Positions 42,393 to 51,045 of a stretch of 64,000 bases of DNA are shown in pieces; positions within the stretch are counted from its first letter, which is position 1; each line of letters begins with the position of its first letter. This DNA is from Sporosarcina trichiuri (GTDB lineage Bacteria > Bacillota > Bacilli > Bacillales_A > Planococcaceae). Where the stretch lies: NCBI RefSeq assembly GCF_030406775.1, contig NZ_CP129119.1, positions 840,001-904,000 on the forward strand, given 5' to 3'. The translations under genes and the position numbers were made by a program. A model generated the notes under the pieces. It made no database searches. It worked only from the letters and a program-made list of their open reading frames with translations, and was not told the origin of the DNA.

Positions 42393-42422
42393 TTGCTTCT
42401 GATGGGATAAATCGATTACAAT
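42393..42422 (+). promoter_or_regulatory. Putative promoter of EAL-domain gene
   Basis: TTGCTT (42393-42398), 18-bp spacer, TACAAT (42417-42422), 52 bp before the start codon. Confidence 0.5.
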
Positions 42423-42473
42423 GGAGAACAAAGTCATTTATCATGGATACGAAATTAGGACGGAGGCTTGAGG

Positions 42474-43460
42474 ATGGGATGCAGAGCAGCATGCATCGTG
42501 ACGGACTTGACATTTGAAGTCAACGTGCCGGATGCAAAGGAACGCGAAATGGTCGCTGGCCATATGGAGCGTCTGAACACACTCGGGTCGTTATCAGGGG
42601 ACCCGGACATTATTGCAGTGAACGAGGCAGGGCTGCATGATCTGGCGGATTTTGCGAACGATTATCTGGGGGACAGCGATATGGTTTTCCGGATTGCCGG
42701 GGAAGAAAAATGGCGTCCATTTTCAGAAACGGACCGTGTCTTCACTTCTTTATGGATCGACGAACTGATCCAGCAGGAGAGACTTATTTCCTACTATCAG
42801 CCGATTGTCGATGGTGATCGTCAAATATACGGATACGAACTGCTGGCCCGCTTCCTGACGCCGGAAGGGGAGATGATCTTTCCGAATGAGGCGTTCGCAG
42901 CAGCCCGTAACCGGGGCAGATTGTATGCGCTGGATCGGCTTTGCCGGATTACGGCGGTCCGGCATGCGGCGCCCTTGGTCGATCTGAAGGCATTCATCAA
43001 CTTCGTCCCGACGTCGATCTATTCGCCGGAGTTCTGTCTGCAGTCCACCGTCGCGGTCGCCAATCAATTCAACATCGATCCGAAACAGCTCGTCTTCGAA
43101 GTGGTGGAGACCGATCACGTGGACGACGTGGAGCATCTGAAAAGTATTCTGCGTTATTATCGTGACAAAGGATTCCATTATGCGCTGGATGATGTCGGGG
43201 AAGGGTACAGTACCGTCGAGATGCTGACGGATCTGAGACCGCATTACATGAAGCTGGACCGTTCTTTTGTGGACGGTGTGGCGGAAGACGAAAAGAAGCA
43301 GCAGACGGCGCTCAAGTTCCTTGAGAAAGCAGGGGAGAGCGGTTCCGTCCCGCTGGCCGAAGGAATCGAGCGGGAAGAGGATTTCAAGTGGCTGAAAGAG
43401 AAGGGGTATCAGCTGTTCCAAGGGTATTATTTTGGAAAACCGGCGCCCTCTCCTTTATAA
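42474..43460 (+). CDS. EAL-domain protein (putative c-di-GMP phosphodiesterase)
   Basis: A 328-residue soluble protein. About 95 N-terminal residues are unrecognised, then an EAL domain. The signature is YELLARF (EAL as ELL), metal ligands appear in FINFVP (Asn), FEVVETD (Glu) and LDDVGEGYS (DD, where DDFGTG is usual), with MKLDRSF (Lys), EGIER (Glu) and FQGYYFGKP. The key residues are kept, so hydrolysis of c-di-GMP is plausible despite the altered loop 6. ATG at 42474 follows CGGAGG. It may oppose the GGDEF protein at 13 kb. Confidence 0.88.
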   Translation: MGCRAACIVTDLTFEVNVPDAKEREMVAGHMERLNTLGSLSGDPDIIAVNEAGLHDLADFANDYLGDSDMVFRIAGEEKWRPFSETDRVFTSLWIDELIQQERLISYYQPIVDGDRQIYGYELLARFLTPEGEMIFPNEAFAAARNRGRLYALDRLCRITAVRHAAPLVDLKAFINFVPTSIYSPEFCLQSTVAVANQFNIDPKQLVFEVVETDHVDDVEHLKSILRYYRDKGFHYALDDVGEGYSTVEMLTDLRPHYMKLDRSFVDGVAEDEKKQQTALKFLEKAGESGSVPLAEGIEREEDFKWLKEKGYQLFQGYYFGKPAPSPL

Positions 43461-43475
43461 TCAAGACAAACCGAG

Positions 43476-43502
43476 GGACCGCATGCGATGCGGTCCTTTT
43501 TT
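43476..43502 (+). terminator. Terminator between EAL and photolyase genes
   Basis: GGACCGCAT pairs with ATGCGGTCC (loop GCG), followed by TTTTTTT. The next ribosome site begins 2 bp later. Confidence 0.85.
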
Positions 43503-43517
43503 CAGGAGGGATGCAAG

Positions 43518-44933
43518 GTGAAAACGATTGTCTGGTTCCGGAAAGATTTGCGGGTCCATGATCATCCGGCGCTGGCGGAAGCGGCGGCAGAAGGGGAGGT
43601 CCTGCCGGTCTATGTGCTGCCTGAAAAAGAGACTCTGTCCGCTTGCGATTGGTGGACCCGGGAATCACTCGCTATCCTCATGGACCGGCTGGAAGCGCTC
43701 GGCAGTCCGCTGAAGCTGATGGAAGGGGATCCGCTGGATGTGTTTGTGCGTCTTTCTGCAGAGACGGGGGCAGAGGCGCTCTATTTCAACGGACAGGTCG
43801 ACCCCGTCTCGCGTTCAGAAGAAACGGCACTCCTCCAAGAGGGCAGCCTGAACCATCTCCGCATCCGGCGTTTTGTGCCTGATATGATGCTCGACCCGGA
43901 TGCATTGCTGACCAAATCGGGCACCCCCTTCAAGGTGTTCGGAGCATTCTGGAAAGCGTTCCAGCAGCAGACCGTGCCATGGCCGGTTCCGGTACCGGAA
44001 TCCTTGTCTCCCTGGCCGGAAGCCGATGTGGAATCCGCTATACTGAAAGACAGCCGGCTCAGCAGCGAAAGCGGGTGGGAGGAAAAATTCCTAAGGTATT
44101 GGTCCCCGGGGGAGAATGGGTCGTTCGTCCGCTGGGAAGCATTCCGGGATAACGGGATTCAAGACTACAAAGTGAAACGGGATTATCCCGGCATTGACGG
44201 CACGTCCCGTCTGTCCGGGTTCCTTGCGTCGGGCAATATGAGCATACGCGCTCTGTGGCATGCAGTCCGGCGAGCCGAGGAAGAAGGTGATGTGCTGCAG
44301 CCGGAACCGTTCCTCCGGCAGCTGGCCTGGCGTGAATTCGCGTATTATCAGCTGTATCACTTCCCGTCCATCACGGACGAATCCCTCCGTCCCGAGTTTC
44401 GGAAGTTCCCTTGGCGCAGCGATGCCGACGGGCTGGCCGCCTGGAAAGCCGGACGCACCGGATACCCGCTCGTCGATGCCGGCATGCGGGAACTGTGGGA
44501 AACCGGAACGATGCATAACCGCGTCCGCATGGTGGCCGCTTCGTTCCTCATCAAGCATCTGCTGATCGACTGGAGGACAGGGGCGGAGTACTTCAAAGAG
44601 ACTCTTGCCGATTACGATATCGCGAACAATACACTCGGCTGGCAATGGGTCGCCGGATCCGGTTTCGACGCGGCGCCGTACTTCCGGATTTTCAATCCGA
44701 TCACACAGGGAAAAAAATTCGATGCGGCCGGAACGTATATCCGCAGATGGGTGCCTGAGCTTGCCTCTTTGCCGGATGACGCCATCCACGAACCTGCAGC
44801 GGCTGATCCAGAAGTGCTGGAAGAAGCCGGCGTCATCCTCGGCAGCACGTACCCGGAACCGATTGTCGATCATACTGCAGCACGGAAGCGGGCGCTGGCC
44901 GTCTATGACAGCATCAAAGGGCAGAAGGGATGA
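43518..44933 (+). CDS. phr: Deoxyribodipyrimidine photolyase
   Basis: A 471-residue class I CPD photolyase. The N-terminal antenna-binding alpha/beta domain (KTIVWFRKDLRVHDHPAL) is followed by the FAD domain. Segments LRQLAWREFAYY, DAGMRELWETGTMHNRVRM and NNTLGWQWVAGSG then DAAPYFRIFNP contain the FAD-binding and electron-transfer residues. It repairs UV-induced pyrimidine dimers with blue light. Start GTG at 43518 has AGGAGGG 7 nt upstream. It overlaps the next gene by 4 bp. Confidence 0.95.
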   Translation: MKTIVWFRKDLRVHDHPALAEAAAEGEVLPVYVLPEKETLSACDWWTRESLAILMDRLEALGSPLKLMEGDPLDVFVRLSAETGAEALYFNGQVDPVSRSEETALLQEGSLNHLRIRRFVPDMMLDPDALLTKSGTPFKVFGAFWKAFQQQTVPWPVPVPESLSPWPEADVESAILKDSRLSSESGWEEKFLRYWSPGENGSFVRWEAFRDNGIQDYKVKRDYPGIDGTSRLSGFLASGNMSIRALWHAVRRAEEEGDVLQPEPFLRQLAWREFAYYQLYHFPSITDESLRPEFRKFPWRSDADGLAAWKAGRTGYPLVDAGMRELWETGTMHNRVRMVAASFLIKHLLIDWRTGAEYFKETLADYDIANNTLGWQWVAGSGFDAAPYFRIFNPITQGKKFDAAGTYIRRWVPELASLPDDAIHEPAAADPEVLEEAGVILGSTYPEPIVDHTAARKRALAVYDSIKGQKG

Positions 44934-45388
44934 CCGCCTTGAGAGTCCGTTCTTACTGGAATATCGTCCGGACAGCCATTTATGGCCTTATTGCCGGTCT
45001 GGTGCTGACCTTCCTGCTGAAATGGCTGGAAGCGGTCACGGATGTCAAGGTGTATACGTTCCTGCTGAATGTCGATTACATACCGGTCGTCGGTACGGTC
45101 GATTACCCGGAATGGCTGGAAGTCGTCTTCCATCTGATCGTCTCGGTTGCCGTCGCGTTCGGCTTCCGGCTCATGTACATCCTTCGGCCTCATTGGAAGC
45201 GGCGCGCTTTGCTGATCTGCACAGCTGTGAGCGTCCTGATCGGCATCCTGCTGTTTCCGACGACCGCCCTGTCGGACAGGACGCCTGACGTGACTGATGG
45301 GACTGCCATGCTGCTTTGGCTCGCCGGTCATGCCGTCTTCGGCACGGTCCTCGGTCTTCTTTTCCGACGAGAGATTGCGTCCAATTGA
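44930..45388 (+). CDS. Hypothetical membrane protein coupled to photolyase
   Basis: A 152-residue protein with four helices (VRTAIYGLIAGLVLTFLLKW near the N-terminus; two central; LLWLAGHAVFGTVLGLLF at the C-terminus). It resembles YqhR/YagU-like membrane proteins of unknown function, with low certainty. The ATG overlaps the phr stop codon (ATGA), so translation is coupled to the photolyase. Confidence 0.78.
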   Translation: MTALRVRSYWNIVRTAIYGLIAGLVLTFLLKWLEAVTDVKVYTFLLNVDYIPVVGTVDYPEWLEVVFHLIVSVAVAFGFRLMYILRPHWKRRALLICTAVSVLIGILLFPTTALSDRTPDVTDGTAMLLWLAGHAVFGTVLGLLFRREIASN

Positions 45389-45425
45389 AAAGCACGGCAG
45401 CCGTATCACTCAGCTGCCGTGCTTT
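45388..45425. terminator. Bidirectional terminator
   Basis: AGCACGGCAG (45391-45400) pairs with CTGCCGTGCT (45413-45422), with A residues before and T residues after. It ends both the phr operon and the convergent YhgE gene. Confidence 0.9.
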
Positions 45426-45433
45426 TTGCGTTC

Positions 45434-47698
45434 TCAATGGAAGATTTCCGCTTCCTTCGATTTCTTAAGCAATTTCTTCGTCCCCCTGTTAATGCGCTCT
45501 TTGAGCAGTGCCCCGAATACGAGGAAGGCGGCGCTGCAGAGCAGCAAGAAGGACAGGTCTTTCACTGCCCGCTCCCATACGATACCGCCGACCGCTTCGC
45601 GCATCACATCTATAGCATAGGTGAACGGAAGGAACGGGTTGATAACTCCGAAGAAATCGGGGAGCAGGACGACGGGATACGTGCCGCCCGATCCTGCGAT
45701 CTGCAGGACGAGCATGACGATCGCCATCGCTTTGCCGACATCCCCGAATACGGATACCAGTGTGTAGACGATCGACATGAACACGAAGCTGATGATGGTC
45801 CCGAAAACGACAAACCAGAACGGTTCACGGATATGGACATCGAGGATGAGCAGATCGCCGCTGACGACAATGAGCATCTGCAGCAGCCCGATCACCGCAA
45901 ACGTCAGTAACCGCCCGAAATAGACTTGCCGTGCCGTATAGCCCTCCTGGTGGACATCCGTCGACAACAGCGAAATGAGCAGCAGGCAGCCGACCCACAG
46001 CGACAGTACCGTATAGAACGGTGTCATACCGGTCCCATAGTTCTCGATTGAGAACAGCCGGTTCTCCTGCAGCTGGATCGGTTCTTCAAAGAACGTCTTC
46101 TCCGCATTCGGATCATTCTGCAGCAGCTTGATGATCTCGTTGATGTCCGTTTCACCTTGGGTGGATCGGATGCGGTCTGCAAGCTCGTTCACTTTCTCGG
46201 AAATGAACGGATACTGGGCGACCGCTTTCTCTATGGTCGCTTTTCCTTCATCCAGATCACTGTCCGAATTGCCAAGGATTGTCTTCACTTGCGGAAGGGC
46301 CGCCTGGATATCCGTCAGCAGACCTTTCGCCTGGCCGAGTGTCGATTTTGCCTGACTGATCTCGCTTTTCACGGTCGGTTCGATCGTATTGACATACTCA
46401 TTCAGGAATGCATCCAATTCGACGGACGTATTGCCGGCGATCTTCTGCAGATCATCCACCGCCTGATCGAGTTCCTCCGCTTTGCCCTTGACGATACTGT
46501 CGACGTTCCGGGCATTCGTCTGCGCTTCCTGCAGCAGACGTTTCAGGTCGCCCGTCTTCGTGATTGCACCGTCGAGTTTGCCGGACAGATCCGGTTTCGG
46601 CAGGGAAGGGGTCTGGCCTGTGTTATCATCCGGTACGGCTTCCGTCCCTGCTGATGGTTCAGTTTCCGGTTCCGTCGACGGTGCCTGTGCCTGTGCCTGT
46701 GCCTGCCGGGCCAGTTCCTGCAGCTGTTTCAGATCCTGTTCGACATTGTCCACCCGATCGATGCTTTGGGTCATCCGGTCGTCCAGCGCTTTCTTCGCTT
46801 TGTCCAGTTCCGTGAAATCGAGATTGACCCCCTGCAGTTTCTTCAGAAAGTCGTTGGCCTCATTTGAGATATCCCGGACTTTCTTCAGATCCGCTTTGAT
46901 CTTCGGCGAGGTTTCATCCAATTTCTTTTCCGCGTCGTCCAGATAGGTGACAACCCGGTTGATTTGTCCCAGGCCGTCATCGGTGATCTGCTGAGCGGCC
47001 GGCAGTTTGCTTTGCGCGTCATGGATGACGTTTTGTGCATCCGCCGCATCGGTCAGCCCCCGGTTCAGCAGGTCATAAATTTCCGGCAGGCTCTTCTCCG
47101 CTTCGAATATATAGTTCTCGAACTTTTTCACATCAGGCAGATCCTTTTCCAATTCCAGGCCGAGTGAATTGAGCATATCGAAGATGACGCCGTTCACAGT
47201 CGATACGAACTGGCTGCTCACCTTGTCGACAATCACCGTAGCGCCTTTTTCCGTGATCTTCGGTGCGATGGAATTCAGCTTTTCATTCACGTAGTAATCG
47301 ATTTCAGCTTTTTTCGGGTTGCCGGAGACGACGGATCCGAGCTGTTCCGAAAGGTTTTCCGGCAGTACCATCACGGCGAAATAGTCGCCGTATTCCACGC
47401 CGTCCATCGCTTCGTCATGCGACACGAAATGCCACTCCATCGAGGGGTTCTCTTGAAGCGTTTCGACGATATCCGTTCCGACATCGATGTGCTTGTCCTG
47501 CACGTCGGCCCCTTTGTCTTCATTCACTACAGCAACGGGCAGTTTGTCCGTCCTGCCGTATGGATCACCGGAAGCGTAGATATTGAGCCAGGCGTATAAA
47601 GAAGGCAGGAAAATCAGGCCGCCGATCAGCACCGCGGCGACCCAGTTTGTCGTAATATTGCGCACGTCCCGTTTGAAAATGCCGAAAATGTGATGCAT
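45434..47698 (-). CDS. YhgE/Pip-domain membrane protein
   Basis: A 754-residue protein. One N-terminal helix (about residues 18-38) with YAWLNIYASGDPYG, an extracellular YhgE/Pip domain (LPVAVVNEDKGADV; PKKAEIDYYVNEKLNS), then a long coiled-coil stalk. The stalk carries an Ala/Gln, Pro/Glu-rich insert near residues 335-375. Five to six C-terminal ABC-2-type helices end the protein (GYTARQVYFGRLLTFAVIGLL). Relatives include phage-infection protein Pip and the EsaA/YueB scaffold of type VII secretion, often serving as phage receptors. No type VII genes are adjacent. AAAGGGGG precedes the ATG. A terminator separates it from the ABC pair upstream. Confidence 0.9.
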   Translation of the reverse strand: MHHIFGIFKRDVRNITTNWVAAVLIGGLIFLPSLYAWLNIYASGDPYGRTDKLPVAVVNEDKGADVQDKHIDVGTDIVETLQENPSMEWHFVSHDEAMDGVEYGDYFAVMVLPENLSEQLGSVVSGNPKKAEIDYYVNEKLNSIAPKITEKGATVIVDKVSSQFVSTVNGVIFDMLNSLGLELEKDLPDVKKFENYIFEAEKSLPEIYDLLNRGLTDAADAQNVIHDAQSKLPAAQQITDDGLGQINRVVTYLDDAEKKLDETSPKIKADLKKVRDISNEANDFLKKLQGVNLDFTELDKAKKALDDRMTQSIDRVDNVEQDLKQLQELARQAQAQAQAPSTEPETEPSAGTEAVPDDNTGQTPSLPKPDLSGKLDGAITKTGDLKRLLQEAQTNARNVDSIVKGKAEELDQAVDDLQKIAGNTSVELDAFLNEYVNTIEPTVKSEISQAKSTLGQAKGLLTDIQAALPQVKTILGNSDSDLDEGKATIEKAVAQYPFISEKVNELADRIRSTQGETDINEIIKLLQNDPNAEKTFFEEPIQLQENRLFSIENYGTGMTPFYTVLSLWVGCLLLISLLSTDVHQEGYTARQVYFGRLLTFAVIGLLQMLIVVSGDLLILDVHIREPFWFVVFGTIISFVFMSIVYTLVSVFGDVGKAMAIVMLVLQIAGSGGTYPVVLLPDFFGVINPFLPFTYAIDVMREAVGGIVWERAVKDLSFLLLCSAAFLVFGALLKERINRGTKKLLKKSKEAEIFH

Positions 47699-47776
47699 GT
47701 CCGCTCCCCCTTTCAGTAGTTCTCACTGTCTGTGTCCCGTGCAGACAGCGGATCAGACCATATTGTCCAGATTACC

Positions 47777-47810
47777 CAAAAAACCCCCGTCCGGAACGTA
47801 CCGGCGGGGG
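47777..47810 (-). terminator. Terminator of the ABC pair
   Basis: On the minus strand CCCCCG-CCGG, a 6-nt loop, CCGG-A-CGGGGG (one bulged A) and TTTTTT. Confidence 0.82.
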
Positions 47811-47819
47811 AAAACTTCT

Positions 47820-48494
47820 TCAGGCGATCAATCCGTCTTTCATCGTCACAATCCGGTCTGCGTACGGAAGCATCTCTTCGTCGTGCGTTACCATCAGTGT
47901 AGTGATTTGTAATGTTTTCGTCAAGTCCCGGATGATCTCCATCACTTCTTGCGAACGTTTCGAGTCGAGACTGGCGGTCGGTTCGTCCGCGAACAGCATT
48001 TTCGGCTGGTGGATGATCGCCCGGGCGATCGCAATCCGCTGGCGTTCCCCGCCGGACAGGGAAGACGGGTAGGCGTCTTTCCTGTGGGCCATCCCGACCA
48101 GGTCGAGAATCTTCGCCACTTCCTGTTTCTGCTGCTTCTTGCTCAGCTTCGTCTCCGCGACATCCAGCATCAGCAGCAGCTGGTCTTCGACATTGAGGAA
48201 GGGAACCAGGTGCGATGATTGGAAGACGAAACCGAACTCGCTCGATCGGATCTTGCGGATCTCTTCCTGGCTCATCTCTGTCATGTCCTTGCCGTCGAAG
48301 ATGACCTGGCCGCCGGACGCTTTCTGCAGCCCGGCTGCAATGGTCAGCATCGTCGACTTGCCGGACCCTGAAGGCCCGACGAGTGCCGTGATCTCGCCTT
48401 GTTTCAGGTCGAGATCGACGCCTTTCAGGATCTGTTCAGTGACATCTCCGGTTTTGAAGGATTTCTTGACTTCATCAATCTGGAAAATCGCCAT
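47820..48494 (-). CDS. ABC transporter ATPase, MacB/LolD type (HrtA-like)
   Basis: A 224-residue ATPase. Walker [10 protein letters not shown] (about residues 39-47), FQSSHLVPFLNVEDQ after the Q-loop, LSGGERQRIAIARAI signature and MLFADEPTASLDS Walker B. This is the MacB/LolD/HrtA subfamily, which drives mechanotransmission rather than classical transport. It follows its permease by 1 bp and is the second gene of the pair. Confidence 0.9.
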   Translation of the reverse strand: MAIFQIDEVKKSFKTGDVTEQILKGVDLDLKQGEITALVGPSGSGKSTMLTIAAGLQKASGGQVIFDGKDMTEMSQEEIRKIRSSEFGFVFQSSHLVPFLNVEDQLLLMLDVAETKLSKKQQKQEVAKILDLVGMAHRKDAYPSSLSGGERQRIAIARAIIHQPKMLFADEPTASLDSKRSQEVMEIIRDLTKTLQITTLMVTHDEEMLPYADRIVTMKDGLIA

Positions 48495-48495
48495 G

Positions 48496-49530
48496 TTACA
48501 TCTCTCCTTGCTGGATTGCCTGAAGCGGCTCCACTTTTTTGATTTGGAATCCGGAAATCGTCGCGCCGATGAACCCGATCACGAGGAACACAGCGGACAG
48601 TGTCAAGGTCGTCTGCATCGTCAGACTGAACGGCATACCTTTCGGAGCGAACGCACTGAACAGCTGGCTGAGGCCGGCGGACAGCAGAAGGGAGACAACC
48701 GTGATCAGCAGCATCTGATACCACATCATGCTGAACAGTTTGCTCGTCTTCACACCGATCGCTTTCAGGATGCCGTAGAGGCCGATTTTCTGGACGTTCA
48801 TCATATAGAAGAAGATCGCGAACAGCATGCCGCTGATGACGACGAGGAACCAGATGATCATGTTGAGGGACATCTGCTCTGCACCGTAGCTCGGAATCGT
48901 CTTCAAGTATTCCTTGTTGCTGAACGCTTCCAGTCCGCTGATGGAATCCGGCGCATTCGAACCCGGGATGAAGATCGTCTGCATCTCCATCACCCGGTAC
49001 ATTTCCTGGTAGTTTGTCATGTTGATGAAGGCGACTGGCGCGTGGCTGTACGTCTGTTTTTCAACAAAGCCGGTCACTTTGAATTCCCCGCTGAACTGGT
49101 TGTTCGTCAGGATATCACCGACTTGGACGCCTTCGTCTTTTAGGGAGGCATCCAGGACGATTTCGTTTTCTTTCACGTTCGGGAACAGTTCGCTGTCCGT
49201 TGACGTCACGAATGCCACGCTGTGCTGCTTATCGTCCGCATCGTTGACAAAGCCCATCTGCAGGGACATGGCCGTCGCATTTGAATACGTGTCGAGCAGC
49301 TGATCTTGCTTTGATTCATCGATCTTCGACAGGTTGTATGTCTGTTTGGCGTCGTCATTCAGATAGAACTGGCCGTTCGGCATGTTCTTGATGAGGGCTG
49401 CGTTGTCTTCCGACAGTCCGTTCGCAAGTCCTGAGATGATGAACGTCAGGAAACTCACCAGAAAGATGATCGAGCCGAGGATCAGGAACTTCATTTTACT
49501 TTTCTTCACTTCTTTCCACGCCATCTGCAT
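48496..49530 (-). CDS. FtsX/MacB-type ABC permease (HrtB-like)
   Basis: A 344-residue permease. One N-terminal helix (about residues 17-38, LILGSIIFLVSFLTFIISGL), a large extracytoplasmic domain to about 220, then three helices of the FtsX domain (NMIIWFLVVISGMLFAIFFYM; MMWYQMLLITVVSLLLSAGLS). N-terminal MAWKEVKKSKMKFL and LSEDNAALIKNMPNG resemble the heme-efflux permease HrtB, though other substrates are possible. The ATG at 49530 follows GGAGGT at 7 nt, preferred over a GTG three codons upstream. First gene of the pair. Confidence 0.85.
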   Translation of the reverse strand: MQMAWKEVKKSKMKFLILGSIIFLVSFLTFIISGLANGLSEDNAALIKNMPNGQFYLNDDAKQTYNLSKIDESKQDQLLDTYSNATAMSLQMGFVNDADDKQHSVAFVTSTDSELFPNVKENEIVLDASLKDEGVQVGDILTNNQFSGEFKVTGFVEKQTYSHAPVAFINMTNYQEMYRVMEMQTIFIPGSNAPDSISGLEAFSNKEYLKTIPSYGAEQMSLNMIIWFLVVISGMLFAIFFYMMNVQKIGLYGILKAIGVKTSKLFSMMWYQMLLITVVSLLLSAGLSQLFSAFAPKGMPFSLTMQTTLTLSAVFLVIGFIGATISGFQIKKVEPLQAIQQGEM

Positions 49531-49731
49531 GGAGACCACCTCCGTTATTCGATACTGTCAGTGTACCGCGCCAACATGAACGCAGGATGAACGCAGGTTT
49601 ACAATTGGAATCAGAATTGCCAGGTCATATTCCTGACAACACGCAGACAGGTTTGCCGGTATGGTACACTACGAGTAGGAAGAATCCGGCAATTTGGCGG
49701 ATGATCCATCTTGAGGAAGGGGTTGAACTGA

Positions 49732-49917
49732 ATGGATATGGATATGAGTACTGGGTTGGGGGTATTTGCACTTTTACCGCTGCTGATGATGCTGGTCAAT
49801 CTCGCGCTGATCGCGGGCGCGGTCTGGTTTGCAATTGCCTTGATCCGTTCGCAGAAAGAGCGGAATGAGCTGCTCCGGAGGATTGCGGAGAAGATGGATC
49901 GGAAGGACTTGCTATAA
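49732..49917 (+). CDS. Small membrane protein
   Basis: A 61-residue protein with one or two helices (about residues 10-42) and a basic helical tail (RSQKERNELLRRIAEKMDRK). No family recognised. GGAAGGGG lies upstream of the ATG. The next gene starts 13 bp after its stop codon, so they form one operon. Confidence 0.7.
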   Translation: MDMDMSTGLGVFALLPLLMMLVNLALIAGAVWFAIALIRSQKERNELLRRIAEKMDRKDLL

Positions 49918-49930
49918 AGGAGGACGTCGA

Positions 49931-50962
49931 ATGGATAGTCAACAGACGGCTGAGAAATTCAAGCGATTCGCCGAAATGGAGTGCCGTGAATCGAGTGAGC
50001 TGTATGAACTACTGTCAAAGAAAATCGCACAGGACGAAGAGTTGCTTGCGCTATGTGGAGCCGTCCCGGATGGCCAGCCAGTGCCGAACCTGCTGTTTGC
50101 AGGCGTCCAGTATTTGCTGTTCAAGGGTGTAGAACACCCGCTGAAAAAATATTATCCCAGCTTGACTGTATCGTCTAAAGTGCCTGACCAGCAGGCATTC
50201 CTTGAATTCAAGGACTTCTGCCTGACTCATCAGAGCGAGCTGACTCCGATTCTTGCGCACCGGCTCGTCCAGACGAATGAAGTGCGGCGCTGCGCCTATC
50301 TGTACCCTGCGTTTTCATGGATCCACCATAAAACAGGCAAGCCGCTCGCGCTTGTCGAAATCGGGACGAGCGCCGGCCTCCAGCTGCTGTGGGATCACTA
50401 TGCCTATAAGTATGGCACAGACAAAGTCTACGGAAATTCAGACCCTTGCCTGACGATCCATGCGGAAGTGAAAGGGGGCAGCCTGCCGTTCCTGCTTCCG
50501 GAAAGCCCGCCTGTCATTTCCCGCATCGGTTTCGATCTGCATGTAAGCGATCTGTCCAAGCGGGATGATTATCTGTGGATGAAAGCGCTTATCTGGCCGG
50601 AGCACACGGAACGACGCGAGCTGTTTGACCAAGCAGCCGCCTGTCTGCAGGATCATCCGGTCGATCTCGTACAAGGGGATGGCATCCAGCTGCTGCAAGA
50701 ACGCTTCCATTCCATTCCCGCGGATGCGGCGCTCTGCATCTTCCACACCCACGTCGCCAATCAGCTGCCGGAGGACACAAAAAAAGCACTGACCGACACG
50801 CTGGCCCAGATTGGCTCCGAGCGTGACCTGTTCCATCTGTATAACAATATGGAAGACCCGCAGCTGCATCTCGACTGCTATGTTGCCGGGCAGCTGAAGC
50901 GGAACACAATCGGCAATACGGATGGTCATGGCCGCTGGTTTGAATGGAACTTAGAGGGATAG
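49931..50962 (+). CDS. DUF2332 family protein
   Basis: A 343-residue soluble protein. VPNLLFAGVQYLLFKGVEHPL, EVRRCAYLYPAF, LALVEIGTSAGLQLLWDHYAY and CIFHTHVANQLPED match DUF2332. The GTSAGLQL segment suggests a methyltransferase-like fold, but activity is unknown. The ATG at 49931 follows AAAGGAGG. Confidence 0.85.
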   Translation: MDSQQTAEKFKRFAEMECRESSELYELLSKKIAQDEELLALCGAVPDGQPVPNLLFAGVQYLLFKGVEHPLKKYYPSLTVSSKVPDQQAFLEFKDFCLTHQSELTPILAHRLVQTNEVRRCAYLYPAFSWIHHKTGKPLALVEIGTSAGLQLLWDHYAYKYGTDKVYGNSDPCLTIHAEVKGGSLPFLLPESPPVISRIGFDLHVSDLSKRDDYLWMKALIWPEHTERRELFDQAAACLQDHPVDLVQGDGIQLLQERFHSIPADAALCIFHTHVANQLPEDTKKALTDTLAQIGSERDLFHLYNNMEDPQLHLDCYVAGQLKRNTIGNTDGHGRWFEWNLEG

Positions 50963-50983
50963 AAGAATTACCGGCCAATCATC

Positions 50984-51011
50984 TTGACAGTACTTTCTAA
51001 ATTGATAGATT
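50984..51011 (+). promoter_or_regulatory. Putative promoter of the oligoendopeptidase gene
   Basis: TTGACA (50984-50989), 16-bp spacer, TAGATT (51006-51011), about 35 bp before the start codon. Confidence 0.5.
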
Positions 51012-51045
51012 ACTAGTACAATAGGGGAATGAGGAGAGTGACATA

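Noticed and set aside
45434..47698. YhgE protein as part of a type VII secretion locus
   Set aside because: No WXG100, EssC/YukB or related genes lie in the surrounding 20 kb.
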